The notes beneath the pieces are model-generated. The model worked only from the letters and a program-made list of their open reading frames with translations, was not told the origin of the DNA and ran no database searches. Positions 1 through 9,013 of a stretch of 64,000 nt of DNA are shown here, piece after piece. How positions within the stretch are numbered: position 1 is the stretch's first letter; every line of letters begins with the position of its first letter. Source of the stretch: Methylomarinum vadi (GTDB lineage: Bacteria; Pseudomonadota; Gammaproteobacteria; Methylococcales; Methylomonadaceae); the NCBI RefSeq assembly GCF_000733935.1, contig NZ_JPON01000001.1, positions 310,001 to 374,000 of the forward strand, read 5' to 3'. Position numbers and translations under genes: made by a program.

Positions 1-593
1 CCCTAGAGTTAGCCTTGAATAATAAGCGGCTGGATTGGGAGTTACAGCCGGGAGAGGGGGCCTTCTACGGACCTAAGATCGAATTTTCCTTGAAAGACTG
101 TATTGGCAGGGTGTGGCAATGCGGTACAATACAGGTTGATTTTTCCATGCCGGGACGCCTTGATGCGAGTTATGTCGCCGAGGATGGTTCCAGGCAGGTG
201 CCGGTTATGTTGCACAGGGCAATACTGGGATCGCTGGAGCGCTTCATCGGTATTCTGATCGAGCATCATGCCGGTACTTTTCCGTTGTGGTTGGCGCCGG
301 TTCAGGCAGTAATTATGAATATCGTCGATCGTCAAGCCGAATACGCCGAACAAGTGAGAAAACAGTTGGAGCGGCTAGGTTTTCGCGTGAAAATCGACTT
401 GAGAAATGAGAAGATAGGTTTTAAAATTCGCGAGCATTCGATGCAACGCGTACCGTATCTTCTTATCCTTGGCGATAAGGAATTGGAAAATCAGACCATT
501 GCGGTACGCACGCAAAAAGGTGAAGATCTGGGCGGTTTGACAATCGATCAACTAAGCGAACGCTTCAGAGAAGAGATTGCAAACAGACAATAA
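1..593 (+). CDS. thrS: Threonyl-tRNA synthetase, C-terminal part (5' end outside the window)
   Basis: Charges tRNA-Thr with threonine in the cytoplasm. Only the last 196 codons are present; the frame is open from base 3 leftwards, so the TTG at 15 is not the start. Seen: a class II core segment with [12 protein letters not shown], then [13 protein letters not shown], motif 3 around [21 protein letters not shown], then the anticodon-binding domain from about [14 protein letters not shown] to the end with [14 protein letters not shown]. These match the end of bacterial ThrS closely. infC follows after 22 bases, the standard thrS-infC order. Identification is very secure. Confidence 0.97.
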   Translation, partial: LELALNNKRLDWELQPGEGAFYGPKIEFSLKDCIGRVWQCGTIQVDFSMPGRLDASYVAEDGSRQVPVMLHRAILGSLERFIGILIEHHAGTFPLWLAPVQAVIMNIVDRQAEYAEQVRKQLERLGFRVKIDLRNEKIGFKIREHSMQRVPYLLILGDKELENQTIAVRTQKGEDLGGLTIDQLSERFREEIANRQ

Positions 594-615
594 TAATTAC
601 TTGGAGGATTAGGGC

Positions 616-1140
616 ATCGCTTCTAAAAGAGATACAACGCGTCTGAATGATGATATTACCGCAAGACGCGTAAGAGTCATTGGCGCTGAAGGCGAACAAA
701 TCGGGATTATTTCATTAACGGAGGCTAAACAGCTTGCGTATGATGCAAATTTGGATCTAGTGGAAATTTCACCCAATGCCGATCCTCCAGTCTGTAAGAT
801 AATGGATTATGGCAAATACCAGTTCGAGCAAAATAAAAAGCAACAGGCCGCCAAGAAAAAACAAAAACTGATTCAGGTTAAAGAAATCAAGTTCAGGCCG
901 GGTACGGAAGAAGGCGACTACCAGGTCAAGCTAAGAAACCTGATCAAATTTCTGAACGAAGGCAATAAGACCAAGATTACCATTCGCTTTCGGGGGCGTG
1001 AAATGGCGCACCGTGAAATTGGAATGGAGTTGCTGAAGCGGATCGAACAGGATTTGGAAGAGCTGGCAGCGGTCGAGCAATTTCCAAAAATGGAAGGCCG
1101 GCAGATGGTCATGGTGATGGGGCCTAAAAAGAAAAAATAG
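616..1140 (+). CDS. infC: Translation initiation factor IF-3, rare ATC start codon
   Basis: Binds the 30S subunit, prevents 50S joining and checks start-codon pairing. No ATG in this frame lies early enough: the first one (751) would remove about 45 conserved residues. An ATC at 616 lies 8 bases after a strong GGAGG (603-607) and gives a 174-residue protein beginning (M)[13 protein letters not shown], the normal IF-3 length and N-terminus. The N-domain (about 1-75, with [13 protein letters not shown] and [16 protein letters not shown]), the basic linker ([11 protein letters not shown]) and the C-domain ([19 protein letters not shown], ending GPKKKK) are all visible. Non-AUG infC starts are known in enterobacteria and let IF-3 repress its own translation; the same control is inferred here. 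Confidence 0.96.
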   Translation: MASKRDTTRLNDDITARRVRVIGAEGEQIGIISLTEAKQLAYDANLDLVEISPNADPPVCKIMDYGKYQFEQNKKQQAAKKKQKLIQVKEIKFRPGTEEGDYQVKLRNLIKFLNEGNKTKITIRFRGREMAHREIGMELLKRIEQDLEELAAVEQFPKMEGRQMVMVMGPKKKK

Positions 1141-1292
1141 TTTTGGTTGTTTTATAAAACAGCTTGATGACCGTGGATGAGTCATTATTGACGTATCGTA
1201 TGCGATACAAGAAATTCGGCCGGGCCATGCATTTTGCCTTGTCGTTTTTTTATTTCAGGGATGTTTAATTACTTTTAATTTGGAGAAAACAA

Positions 1293-1490
1293 ATGCCTAA
1301 AATGAAAAGCCATAGCGGCGCCGGCAAGCGGTTCAAAAGAAATGGCGGCGGCAGTTTTAAATGTAACCAGTCGCACAGACGCCATATTCTGACAAAAAAA
1401 TCGACTAAAAGAAAAAGGCAGTTGCGTAAAGCGGCAACTCTTCATGCAGCAGATGCGCCAATGGTTGCGCGTATGTTGCCTTACAGTTAA
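1293..1490 (+). CDS. rpmI: 50S ribosomal protein L35
   Basis: A small, very basic 65-residue ribosomal protein that binds 23S rRNA. It begins [20 protein letters not shown] and contains [23 protein letters not shown], typical of L35. A GGAG sits 8 bases before the ATG. It lies 152 bases after infC and 26 bases before rplT. In E. coli, L20 represses rpmI-rplT translation through an operator reaching back into infC. The infC-rpmI gap here could hold such an element, but I cannot fold it reliably. Confidence 0.97.
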   Translation: MPKMKSHSGAGKRFKRNGGGSFKCNQSHRRHILTKKSTKRKRQLRKAATLHAADAPMVARMLPYS

Positions 1491-1516
1491 CTTTTTTAAC
1501 GCAAAGAGAAGAGACT

Positions 1517-1879
1517 ATGCCTAGAGTAAAACGCGGCGTCACCGCCAGAGCAAGACATAAAAAAATTCTAAAGCAAGCGAAAGGCTATTACGGCGCAAGA
1601 AGCCGTGTCTATCGTGTCGCCAAACAAGCGGTCATCAAGGCGGGGCAATATGCCTATCGTGACCGTAAACAAAGAAAACGTCAATTCCGCGCCTTGTGGA
1701 TCGTACGCATCAACGCGGCGGCACGGCTATGCGGGATTTCCTATAGCCGTTTGATCAACGGTTTGAACAAAGCCAATGTTGCGATCGATCGTAAAGTATT
1801 GGCTGACCTTGCGGTGCGCGATATGGATGCATTTGCTCAAATCGCTGAAATTGCTAAAGCGAATCAAAGTCAACCGTAA
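1517..1879 (+). CDS. rplT: 50S ribosomal protein L20
   Basis: A 23S rRNA-binding assembly protein of 120 residues, the usual length. It begins [19 protein letters not shown], has the basic helical N-terminal half, and continues into [20 protein letters not shown] in the globular domain. An AGAAGAG Shine-Dalgarno precedes the ATG. Cotranscription with rpmI is likely. In relatives, L20 is also the autogenous repressor of this operon. Identification is secure. Confidence 0.97.
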   Translation: MPRVKRGVTARARHKKILKQAKGYYGARSRVYRVAKQAVIKAGQYAYRDRKQRKRQFRALWIVRINAAARLCGISYSRLINGLNKANVAIDRKVLADLAVRDMDAFAQIAEIAKANQSQP

Positions 1880-1918
1880 GGAAACAGCAAGCCTATTAGC
1901 TAACTTTAGTAGGTATGC

Positions 1919-1975
1919 ATACCCTCGCTCGACAGGGCGGGGGTATTTACATAAAAAATAACGACAGTTATTTTT
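1919..1975 (+). terminator. Two consecutive stem-loops between rplT and pheS (attenuator or terminator candidate)
   Basis: Hairpin 1: 1919-1930 pairs with 1935-1946, a 12-bp stem with two G-U pairs and loop GACA. Hairpin 2: 1954-1962 pairs with 1967-1975, a 9-bp A/T-rich stem, again with loop GACA, and its 3' arm ends in five T. Neither is followed by a long clean T-run, so terminator strength is uncertain. The position, after the ribosomal genes and before pheST, is where E. coli has the pheM-controlled attenuator. I found no convincing Phe-rich leader peptide. Confidence 0.5.
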
Positions 1976-1999
1976 CCTTATTTCTCCCCTGCCATTTAA

Positions 2000-3040
<1,041 letters not shown>

Positions 3041-3054
3041 GGAAGGGTTGAGTC

Positions 3055-5430
3055 ATGCAAGTTAGTGAAGCCTGGTTAAGAGAACTGGTCAACCCGTCCG
3101 TTACCACTGATGAATTGGTGGAGCAGTTGACCATGGCCGGCCTGGAAGTCGATTCAGTGGAGCCTGCAGCGGCCAAATTCAGTCATGTTGTTGTCGCGCA
3201 AGTGGTGTCGATGGTTCAGCACCCGAATGCCGATAAATTAAAAGTCTGCCAAGTTAATGTCGGCGAAGCGGAGCCGATACAAATAGTTTGTGGTGCCAGT
3301 AATGTTCGCGAAGGATTGAAAATACCGGCCGCTTTGATTGGCGCCGTTCTGCCCGGCGATTTCAAGATTAAGAAATCCAAATTACGCGGCGAGTTGTCGT
3401 TTGGCATGCTTTGTTCGGAAAAGGAATTGGGACTTGCCGATGACGCCAGTGGCCTAATGGAGTTGCCTGATGATGCGCCAGTGGGCACGGATATCCGCGA
3501 ATACCTGGCTTTAGATGATTCGTTGATTGAAGTCGATCTGACTCCTAACCGCGCCGATTGTTTAAGTGTGGAGGGTATTGCACGTGAACTGGCTGTTTTG
3601 AATAAAATGAATTGGGCACCGGTACAGGTTGCGGAAGTCAAGATTGCTCACGAGGATGTGTTGAATGTCGAGGTGGGAGCACCGCAAGATTGCCCGCGTT
3701 ATTTGGGGCGGTTGATCAAGAACGTCAATCCGCAAGCGGAAACGCCGATGTGGATGCAGGAAAAATTGCGCCGCTCCGGCATAAGAAGTCTTGGCCCCTT
3801 GGTGGATGTAACCAACTATGTGTTGGTGGAATTGGGACAACCGCTGCACGCCTTCGATGCGGCCAAATTAAATGGCGGAATCGTAGTCAGAAAAAGCCGC
3901 CGGAATGAAGAGCTGAAGTTGTTGAACGAGCAAACCATTAAGTTGGATGGGGAGGCGCTAGTCATCGCCGACCAACACCAAGCGTTGGCTTTAGCAGGGG
4001 TCATGGGTGGAGAAAGTTCCGCGGTAAGTGATGATACTCGAGACATTTTTCTGGAATGCGCATTCTTCAGTCCTACCAGCATCGCAGGAAAGGCGCGCCA
4101 GTTCGGGCTGCATACCGACTCTTCCCACCGTTTTGAGCGCGGCGTCGATTTTACCTTGCAACAACGGGCAATCGATCGGGCGACGCAATTAATCATCGAA
4201 ATTAGCGGCGGTGAGGCGGGCGCTATCACCGAAGTCAGTCATTATGAGCATCTGCCGCAACGGGCCCCGGTTGAACTGAGACGTGAGCGTATCGGGAAAA
4301 TTCTCGGTTTAGCAATTGCCGATGACGAAGTCGTTGCGATCTTTCGTGGTCTCGGCATGCAGGTGGCGACGATTGTCGATGGCTGGGAAATCACGCCACC
4401 GGGTTGCCGCTTCGATATCGCGATCGAAGCCGACTTGATAGAGGAAATCGCGCGGATCTATGGGTATAACAATCTGCCGAATAGCAGTTTGTTGATGCGT
4501 ACCGAATTGGGCAAGGCGCCTGAGGCTTTACTGCCCCTGGATAGAGCCAAGAACTTATTGGTGGATCGCGGTTACCAGGAAGCCATTACCTATAGCTTTG
4601 TTGACGAGGACATCCAGCAGATGCTGGCTCCGAACGACGAAGTCATCCGCCTGCAAAACCCGATTTCATCCGAATTGTCGGTGATGCGTACCACCTTGTG
4701 GTGTGGTCTACTGAATGCGGCGCTTTACAATACCAAGCGCCAGCAAAACCGGGTCAGATTGTTTGAAAGCGGTCTGCGTTTTATAAGACACAACGGCGAG
4801 ACATTGCAGCAGCCGATGTTGGCCGGTTTGGCCTTGGGTGGCGTTCATGCCGAGCAATGGGCCGAAAAAACACGTAAGATCGATTTCTTCGATGTGAAAG
4901 CCGATCTCGAGGCTTTGTTTTCTTTGAGCGGAAGTAGGGTTGCTTTTAAGGCGGAAAAGCATTCGGCCTTGCATCCAGGCCAGTCGGCGCAACTGTTTAA
5001 CGATGCGGGTGAGGCGCTCGGCTGGCTGGGCATGCTGCATCCGACTTTGGAAAAACAATTGGGATTCGACAGTCAGGTTTTCTTATTCGAACTGGAACTA
5101 AATAAAGTATTGGAAAAACGCGTTCCGGTATTCAAATCGCTGTCGCGCTTTCCGTCGGTCAGACGCGATTTGGCGGTTACCGTCGCGAATAAGGTTACGG
5201 CAGCTGAAATTATTGCTTGTATTGAGAATTGTAGGGAACAGGCGATACAATCCGTGCGTATTTTCGATGTTTATCGTGGCGCCGGAGTGGAAGACGGTTA
5301 TAAAAGCGTTGCACTGAGTCTCACATTGCAAGATTTTTCACAAACACTCACGGATTCTGAAATTGATGCTATATTTAACAACGTATTGCATGCATTAATG
5401 ACAGAATTAAGTGCAAAATTGAGGGACTGA
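3055..5430 (+). CDS. pheT: Phenylalanyl-tRNA synthetase beta subunit
   Basis: Non-catalytic partner of PheS that binds tRNA-Phe and edits misacylated product; 791 residues, the normal length. Domains in order: an EMAP/OB-fold tRNA-binding domain at about 40-150 (HPNADKLKVCQVNVG), B3/B4 editing domain at about 200-380 (FDAAKLNGGIVVRKS, ALAGVMGGESSAV), B5 domain at about 400-475, class II-like core, and a C-terminal ferredoxin-fold anticodon-binding domain (SRFPSVRRDLAVTV onward). It is cotranscribed with pheS, and ihfA begins 4 bases after its stop. Confidence 0.97.
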   Translation: MQVSEAWLRELVNPSVTTDELVEQLTMAGLEVDSVEPAAAKFSHVVVAQVVSMVQHPNADKLKVCQVNVGEAEPIQIVCGASNVREGLKIPAALIGAVLPGDFKIKKSKLRGELSFGMLCSEKELGLADDASGLMELPDDAPVGTDIREYLALDDSLIEVDLTPNRADCLSVEGIARELAVLNKMNWAPVQVAEVKIAHEDVLNVEVGAPQDCPRYLGRLIKNVNPQAETPMWMQEKLRRSGIRSLGPLVDVTNYVLVELGQPLHAFDAAKLNGGIVVRKSRRNEELKLLNEQTIKLDGEALVIADQHQALALAGVMGGESSAVSDDTRDIFLECAFFSPTSIAGKARQFGLHTDSSHRFERGVDFTLQQRAIDRATQLIIEISGGEAGAITEVSHYEHLPQRAPVELRRERIGKILGLAIADDEVVAIFRGLGMQVATIVDGWEITPPGCRFDIAIEADLIEEIARIYGYNNLPNSSLLMRTELGKAPEALLPLDRAKNLLVDRGYQEAITYSFVDEDIQQMLAPNDEVIRLQNPISSELSVMRTTLWCGLLNAALYNTKRQQNRVRLFESGLRFIRHNGETLQQPMLAGLALGGVHAEQWAEKTRKIDFFDVKADLEALFSLSGSRVAFKAEKHSALHPGQSAQLFNDAGEALGWLGMLHPTLEKQLGFDSQVFLFELELNKVLEKRVPVFKSLSRFPSVRRDLAVTVANKVTAAEIIACIENCREQAIQSVRIFDVYRGAGVEDGYKSVALSLTLQDFSQTLTDSEIDAIFNNVLHALMTELSAKLRD

Positions 5431-5434
5431 TTGA

Positions 5435-5731
5435 ATGGCATTAACGAAAGCCGACTTTGCTGAAAGACTATTTGACGAACTTGGTTTGAATAAACGCGAA
5501 GCCAAGGAGATGGTCGAGCTTTTTTTCGAGGAGATCAAAGGGTCGCTGGAAAAAGGCGAACAGGTTAAAATATCCGGTTTCGGCAAATTCGAACTGCGTG
5601 ACAAAAGCAGTCGTCCAGGGCGTAACCCTAAGACCGGTGAAGAGATTCCCATTACGGCTCGCCGTGTGGTAACATTCAGATCAGGTCAAAAATTAAAAGC
5701 CAGAGTGGAATCCTATGCTGGAACCCAGTAA
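5435..5731 (+). CDS. ihfA: Integration host factor alpha subunit
   Basis: DNA-bending nucleoid protein that works as a heterodimer with IhfB in transcription, replication and site-specific recombination. At 98 residues it has the normal size. It begins [28 protein letters not shown]-like and carries the DNA-intercalating arm [14 protein letters not shown] and [14 protein letters not shown]. It starts 4 bases after pheT, the conserved pheST-ihfA linkage. Its product could assist the tyrosine integrase of the neighbouring island, since P4/lambda-type integrases commonly need IHF (inference). Confidence 0.96.
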   Translation: MALTKADFAERLFDELGLNKREAKEMVELFFEEIKGSLEKGEQVKISGFGKFELRDKSSRPGRNPKTGEEIPITARRVVTFRSGQKLKARVESYAGTQ

Positions 5732-6068
5732 TAACAATGAATTGCCGGCGATACCGGCAAAACGCTATTTCACCATCGGTGAGGTCAGTGAACTGTGCGG
5801 CGTCAAGCCGCATGTGCTGCGTTATTGGGAGCAGGAATTTTCCGAGCTAAAGCCGGTCAAGCGGCGAGGCAATCGCCGTTATTATCAGCGTCATGATGTG
5901 TTGATGATCCGCCAGATCCGTTCGCTACTCTACGAACAAGGTTATACTATCGGCGGTGCCCGCGCACATCTGGCCAGCGATGGCGCCAAAGAAGATTCCA
6001 TGCGCACCAAACAATTAGTTCACCAAATGATCGGCGAACTGGAAGATATCTTGGAACTTTTAAAGTAA
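5715..6068 (+). CDS. MerR-family transcriptional regulator
   Basis: A 117-residue protein with an N-terminal MerR winged helix ([27 protein letters not shown], then [19 protein letters not shown]) and a short helical C-terminus ([21 protein letters not shown]) without an obvious effector domain or metal-binding cysteines. It overlaps the ihfA 3' end by 17 bases, so it is translationally coupled. This small MerR protein downstream of ihfA is a common gammaproteobacterial arrangement; its ligand and targets are unknown. The family call is secure, the function is not. Confidence 0.9.
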   Translation: MLEPSNNNELPAIPAKRYFTIGEVSELCGVKPHVLRYWEQEFSELKPVKRRGNRRYYQRHDVLMIRQIRSLLYEQGYTIGGARAHLASDGAKEDSMRTKQLVHQMIGELEDILELLK

Positions 6069-6159
6069 CATTTTTCCGGCATTTATGTTATTATTTGCCG
6101 GGTTGAAATTCCCGGATCGATTCTTTGATCCGTTCTCCTATGAAAAAGCAATTCAACCT

Positions 6160-6236
6160 CGGGGCGTAGCGCAGCTTGGTAGCGCACTATACTGGGGGTG
6201 TAGGGGTCGTGGGTTCGAATCCCGCCGTCCCGACCA
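6160..6236 (+). tRNA. tRNA-Pro (anticodon GGG), CCA encoded; island attachment site
   Basis: A 77-nt cloverleaf. Acceptor arm CGGGGCG pairs with CGTCCCG, followed by A73 and CCA. The D-arm is GCGC...GCGC. The anticodon stem CTATA/TGTAG encloses the 7-base loop CTGGGGG, giving anticodon GGG. The T-arm is GTGGG TTCGAAT CCCGC. The gene is complete, so the island insertion at its 3' half left tRNA function intact. A copy of only its 3' part lies at 22732-22778. Confidence 0.97.
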
Positions 6237-6238
6237 AT
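6192..6238 (+). repeat. attL core, 47-bp direct repeat (3' part of tRNA-Pro)
   Basis: Identical to 22732-22778. Weaker similarity continues beyond the core: 'aatcaattggttatagaggt' at 6241-6260 resembles 'aatcgattggtttagaggtt' at 22781-22800. Left of the core the two copies differ at once. This sets the crossover within or 3' of the anticodon loop, a usual position for tyrosine recombinases at tRNA genes. Confidence 0.93.
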
Positions 6239-6271
6239 AAAATCAATTGGTTATAGAGGTTGAATCCTGGA

Positions 6272-6314
6272 TTTTTTAGCCAAATTTCATTGTGGCTAAA
6301 AATCTGGCTAAAAA
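6272..6314. promoter_or_regulatory. Left cluster of TGGCTAAAAA repeats (probable integrase arm-type sites)
   Basis: TGGCTAAAAA occurs at 6293-6302 and 6305-6314, two direct copies spaced 12 bp, and inverted (TTTTTTAGCCA) at 6272-6282. The same 26-base arrangement with one mismatch recurs near the right end at 22577-22602. Short direct repeats at both ends of an integrated element, outside the core, are the signature of integrase arm-binding sites. The assignment is inferred from position and symmetry. Confidence 0.6.
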
Positions 6315-6750
6315 CAGAATCAGGGTAGGGGCTGAGAATTTGCTTTTTCCCTGCCGGCAATCATTGCTAGTCAGGTGTTAATAATTATCCTGACTTCTCC
6401 CCGTTCCGCTCCCTCGCTATCTGGCTACGCCAACTTCATAGCCCAACTAAGCACCCTAATCCCGTTTACCGTTCAACCACGCGCCTGACGGGGCTTTGTG
6501 ATGCCCGGGCATGCCGGGAGGGGTATCGGCTATTATTTACCAAATGCAAACAATCGTTTCTCTAGCTGGATTTCGTGTCAACATGCCGTAAGACTCTATA
6601 TTCATAGCATACAGGCCGGCATGGTTCTTGACATGTATGCTGTTTACTACTAATTAACAATCAATTAGGCTCCGGCAAGGTAAACGCCTTGTATAGAGGC
6701 CACGCTCGGCCTGTATAACAGGTCTCCGTTCGGTGTTGCGCTTCCTCCAG
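6315..6750. other. Non-coding stretch inside the left end of the island
   Basis: No reading frame with coding character. It contains a G/C-rich hairpin-like sequence near 6509-6523 (CCCGG, loop, CCGGG) and otherwise nothing I can name. It lies downstream of the minus-strand gene at 6806-7258, whose terminator is at 6754-6779. Confidence 0.5.
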
Positions 6751-6753
6751 GCA

Positions 6754-6779
6754 CAAAAAAACCGGCGCTGCGGCCGGTT
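6754..6779 (-). terminator. Intrinsic terminator of the minus-strand gene at 6806-7258
   Basis: On the minus strand, AACCGGC (6779-6773) pairs with GCCGGTT (6766-6760) around a 6-base loop, followed by a run of seven T (6760-6754). It lies 27 bases past the stop codon of the gene it would serve. Confidence 0.8.
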
Positions 6780-6805
6780 CGTTTGGTCGAATAGAAGGAT
6801 AGTGC

Positions 6806-7258
6806 TTATCGATCACCCTCTATACAGGAGTTTAGGCCGTCGATAGCCTCTTGCAGTAATTTCTCATTGCTATACTTATCCAGGTCTCCCGTGAGACAGT
6901 TGACGGCGCCAGCCAAATAGCGATCCAGCTCACTGAAAAAGCCTACCATTTGACCACGCAAAGCATCATGTTCTGGTGAATCGTTGCCTTCACTATCGAA
7001 CATATCCATCGCTATCGTCTGTAAGGATCCGCCGCCATCGCCACAACCGTACTCTCTAAGATGCTTTAAGTAGATCAAGGCAAGAGCGTTACCAGTTTTG
7101 CAGCCACCAGAATAGCCACCTGTTTTCGGAACATTCCAAAAAGAAATGCCGCTCTTTCCTGGCTGGGTATCCACGAATGGCAAACGGTGAACCGGGACTT
7201 CTTTACCGTTCTTGAAATTCAATTCTGTTGTTGTATGGATGGTTGTTTGAGTAGCCAT
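6806..7258 (-). CDS. Hypothetical island protein, 150 aa
   Basis: I do not recognise a family. The 150-residue protein begins MATQTTIHTTTELNFKNGKE, has a Gly-rich, partly Cys-containing middle (SFWNVPKTGGYSGGCKTGNALA) and an acidic helical C-terminus. No signal peptide or membrane segment is visible. Coding is supported by a strong AAGGAGG (7262-7268) just before the ATG and a well-formed terminator after the stop. It sits alone on its strand at the left end of the island, where accessory genes are common. Confidence 0.75.
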   Translation of the reverse strand: MATQTTIHTTTELNFKNGKEVPVHRLPFVDTQPGKSGISFWNVPKTGGYSGGCKTGNALALIYLKHLREYGCGDGGGSLQTIAMDMFDSEGNDSPEHDALRGQMVGFFSELDRYLAGAVNCLTGDLDKYSNEKLLQEAIDGLNSCIEGDR

Positions 7259-7462
7259 GATGTCCTCCTTTTAGTTTTCTTCGACAAAATTTCGCCCTAC
7301 ACATGGGCGACCAGGAGGGTCGAAACGGCCCAAAAGAAACCGCTCTGCCTATTTCCCGAAGGTGTTGTATTCGACAGAACTCCCGGTCATAACGATGGCT
7401 TGGATTTGTGCCATAGCAAAATCAATCACTTTCTTGCTGGCACAAAAAAACCGCAAAACTAA

Positions 7463-7595
7463 CGGGTGCGGATGTCCGCTTTTGGGGAGGTTTCGACGCC
7501 TCTTAATGCAATCCTAGTCATCATAAACCGACCTGTCAACCAATTCCACAATTGGTTATTTTAGGGTGGTTTTTAGGAGCTTTTTATCGCACCCG
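7463..7595. ncRNA. Possible structured RNA or regulatory region
   Basis: CGGGTGCG (7463-7470) is complementary to CGCACCCG (7588-7595). Between them is a perfect 8-bp hairpin, AACCAATT/AATTGGTT with loop CCAC (7538-7557), followed by ATTTT on the plus strand, and a smaller GAGG/CCTC hairpin near 7487-7503. The whole 7269-7689 stretch between divergent genes has no good reading frame, so a promoter region or small RNA is likely. I cannot assign it to a known RNA family. Confidence 0.25.
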
Positions 7596-7689
7596 CTAAT
7601 AAAGAATCCTTTACTCTAATTCGATGTGAATTTATTTCACTTCGCCTACACTATAAAAGCATCGATCACTTAACTCTAACCACAAAGAC

Positions 7690-7965
7690 ATGGTTTACAG
7701 GATAAGACCTTTAAAACCCGAGGCGGAACTCCCGTTACTGACGATCAGCTTGACCGACTGGGTATTGATGGAAGTCGGCGGATCGCAAGAAGAATTGAAC
7801 AATATCCTCTCCGACAAAGACAGACTGAAGAGTTTCCAGAATCGATATACCTACGCACGTCGATTAAAAGAGCAATACTCACAAATGCCGTCTTACAGGA
7901 AAGCGATTCAGCGGGACGGGGACGAATTTTTTCTGAGATTAGCCGCAACCTATCGGGGGGATTAG
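7690..7965 (+). CDS. Hypothetical island protein, 91 aa
   Basis: An unrecognised 91-residue, charged, probably helical soluble protein (MVYRIRPLKPEAELPLLTIS..., then KSFQNRYTYARRLKEQYSQM). It has no signal peptide or membrane segment. It is transcribed away from the 150-aa gene across a 430-bp non-coding stretch. The Shine-Dalgarno is weak. An IS200-like element has inserted about 50 bases after its stop. It is real in length and composition, but the evidence for expression is thin. Confidence 0.55.
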   Translation: MVYRIRPLKPEAELPLLTISLTDWVLMEVGGSQEELNNILSDKDRLKSFQNRYTYARRLKEQYSQMPSYRKAIQRDGDEFFLRLAATYRGD

Positions 7966-8015
7966 ATAAGTCGTTTGATTGTAACGGATAAATTGACTGC
8001 CATTAAAAAATGGCC

Positions 8016-8608
8016 TTAATTATCCATCATAAGGTTTAAACCACCGGCTTTAGCCGGTCAGCTTTAGCTGCGATAATTTGCCCAAGGAGGTGGCGATGGA
8101 CTATAGATACGGCAGCCATACGGTTTACCAAATTGAGTATCATTTTGTTTGGGTTACGAAGTATCGTTATAAAGTGCTGAAGGATGAAATAGCCGAACGA
8201 GTGAGAGACTTGGTGCGGCAGACATGCGAAGCCTTTGAGATACGGATTATCAAAGGTGTCGTGAGCAAAGATCATGTGCACATTTTGGTGAGTGCGCCGC
8301 CGACTATGGCCCCAAGCGAAATCATGAGGCGAATCAAGGGACGAACTTCGAGCTATCTGTTCGAAGAGTTCCCGCACTTGAAAAAGCGATATTGGGGTCG
8401 ACATTTTTGGGCCCGCGGTTATTTTTGCGCCACAGTGGGGCAAATGACTGATGAGATGATAAAGCAATATTTGGAGCATCACTTTGAACCTAATCCAAAC
8501 GATAATTTCAAGATGGAGCCCGACTAAGACGCGTCGTTTAGTCGACGCGTATCCGGACTTTCAGTCCGTTATTGGAACCCACCCGCTTGAGCGGGTGGTT
8601 GTTTAGTT
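8016..8608 (+). mobile_element. IS200/IS605-family element, copy 1
   Basis: A 593-bp block identical to 55976-56568. It encodes only a Y1 transposase, with no tnpB. Subterminal hairpins are visible: CCGGC/GCCGG at 8043-8056 on the left; GCGTCG/CGACGC (8531-8548), CGGACT/AGTCCG (8554-8568) and ACCCGC/GCGGGT (8581-8596) on the right. IS200/IS605 elements end in such hairpins and make no target duplication. The exact ends are uncertain by a few bases because TTAAT on the left may be target sequence. Confidence 0.9.
8096..8527 (+). CDS. tnpA: IS200/IS605-family transposase TnpA
   Basis: A 143-residue HUH/Y1 transposase that cuts and joins single-stranded DNA at hairpin ends. Seen: HVHILV (the HUH motif region), the family N-terminus YRYGSHTVYQIEYHFVWVTK, and a C-terminal helix with the candidate nucleophile Tyr (TDEMIKQYLEHH). 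I place the start at ATG 8096 because AAGGAGG (8084-8090) lies just before it; an upstream in-frame TTG at 8078 precedes that ribosome site. It is identical to the copy at 56056-56487. Confidence 0.95.
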   Translation: MDYRYGSHTVYQIEYHFVWVTKYRYKVLKDEIAERVRDLVRQTCEAFEIRIIKGVVSKDHVHILVSAPPTMAPSEIMRRIKGRTSSYLFEEFPHLKKRYWGRHFWARGYFCATVGQMTDEMIKQYLEHHFEPNPNDNFKMEPD

Positions 8609-8647
8609 TGCTTGCTCAGCTAAATCCAACTTCATAGTACAGCATTT

Positions 8648-8968
8648 ATGTTTGAATTAACGACAGGCAAAACAATTGCTCTTTTATCGCTGGTATTGAT
8701 TATCGCACTCTATTACCAGCCGATGTCGTTAGATTTAGGTGAGGATGTTTTGTCATTCTATGCTATTTTTCTTTACGCATTTTTACCAGCCTTTAGTTAC
8801 CAATTAAACAAACTTATTCAATCACTGACAATACCCATATGTATAGGCACAGCGCTTATGTTAGGTGTTATCTGGTTTGTAGCCATTGAGTCTTTTTTTC
8901 CGAAATATGCTCTGTTATTTGCCTCCACAGTGGCTTGCGGTAATTATTTGCTACTGAGATTAAAGTAA
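8648..8968 (+). CDS. Small integral membrane protein, hypothetical (106 aa)
   Basis: No family recognised. The 106-residue protein has about four hydrophobic segments (IALLSLVLIIALYY; FYAIFLYAFLPAF; IPICIGTALMLGVIWFVAI; LLFASTVACGNYLLL). It lies 45 bases before the large pseudopilin gene on the same strand and could belong to the same transcription unit. A/T-rich codon use matches the pilin-like genes rather than the host flanks, consistent with acquired cargo. Confidence 0.6.
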   Translation: MFELTTGKTIALLSLVLIIALYYQPMSLDLGEDVLSFYAIFLYAFLPAFSYQLNKLIQSLTIPICIGTALMLGVIWFVAIESFFPKYALLFASTVACGNYLLLRLK

Positions 8969-9013
8969 GTGAAATGCCACAATTTTGTATTTTAAATAAC
9001 ACAGTTTAATTAA

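Noticed and set aside
751-1140. infC starting at the first in-frame codon of the ATG/GTG/TTG set
   Set aside because: That would remove about 45 conserved N-terminal residues of IF-3; ATC 616 with GGAGG fits better.
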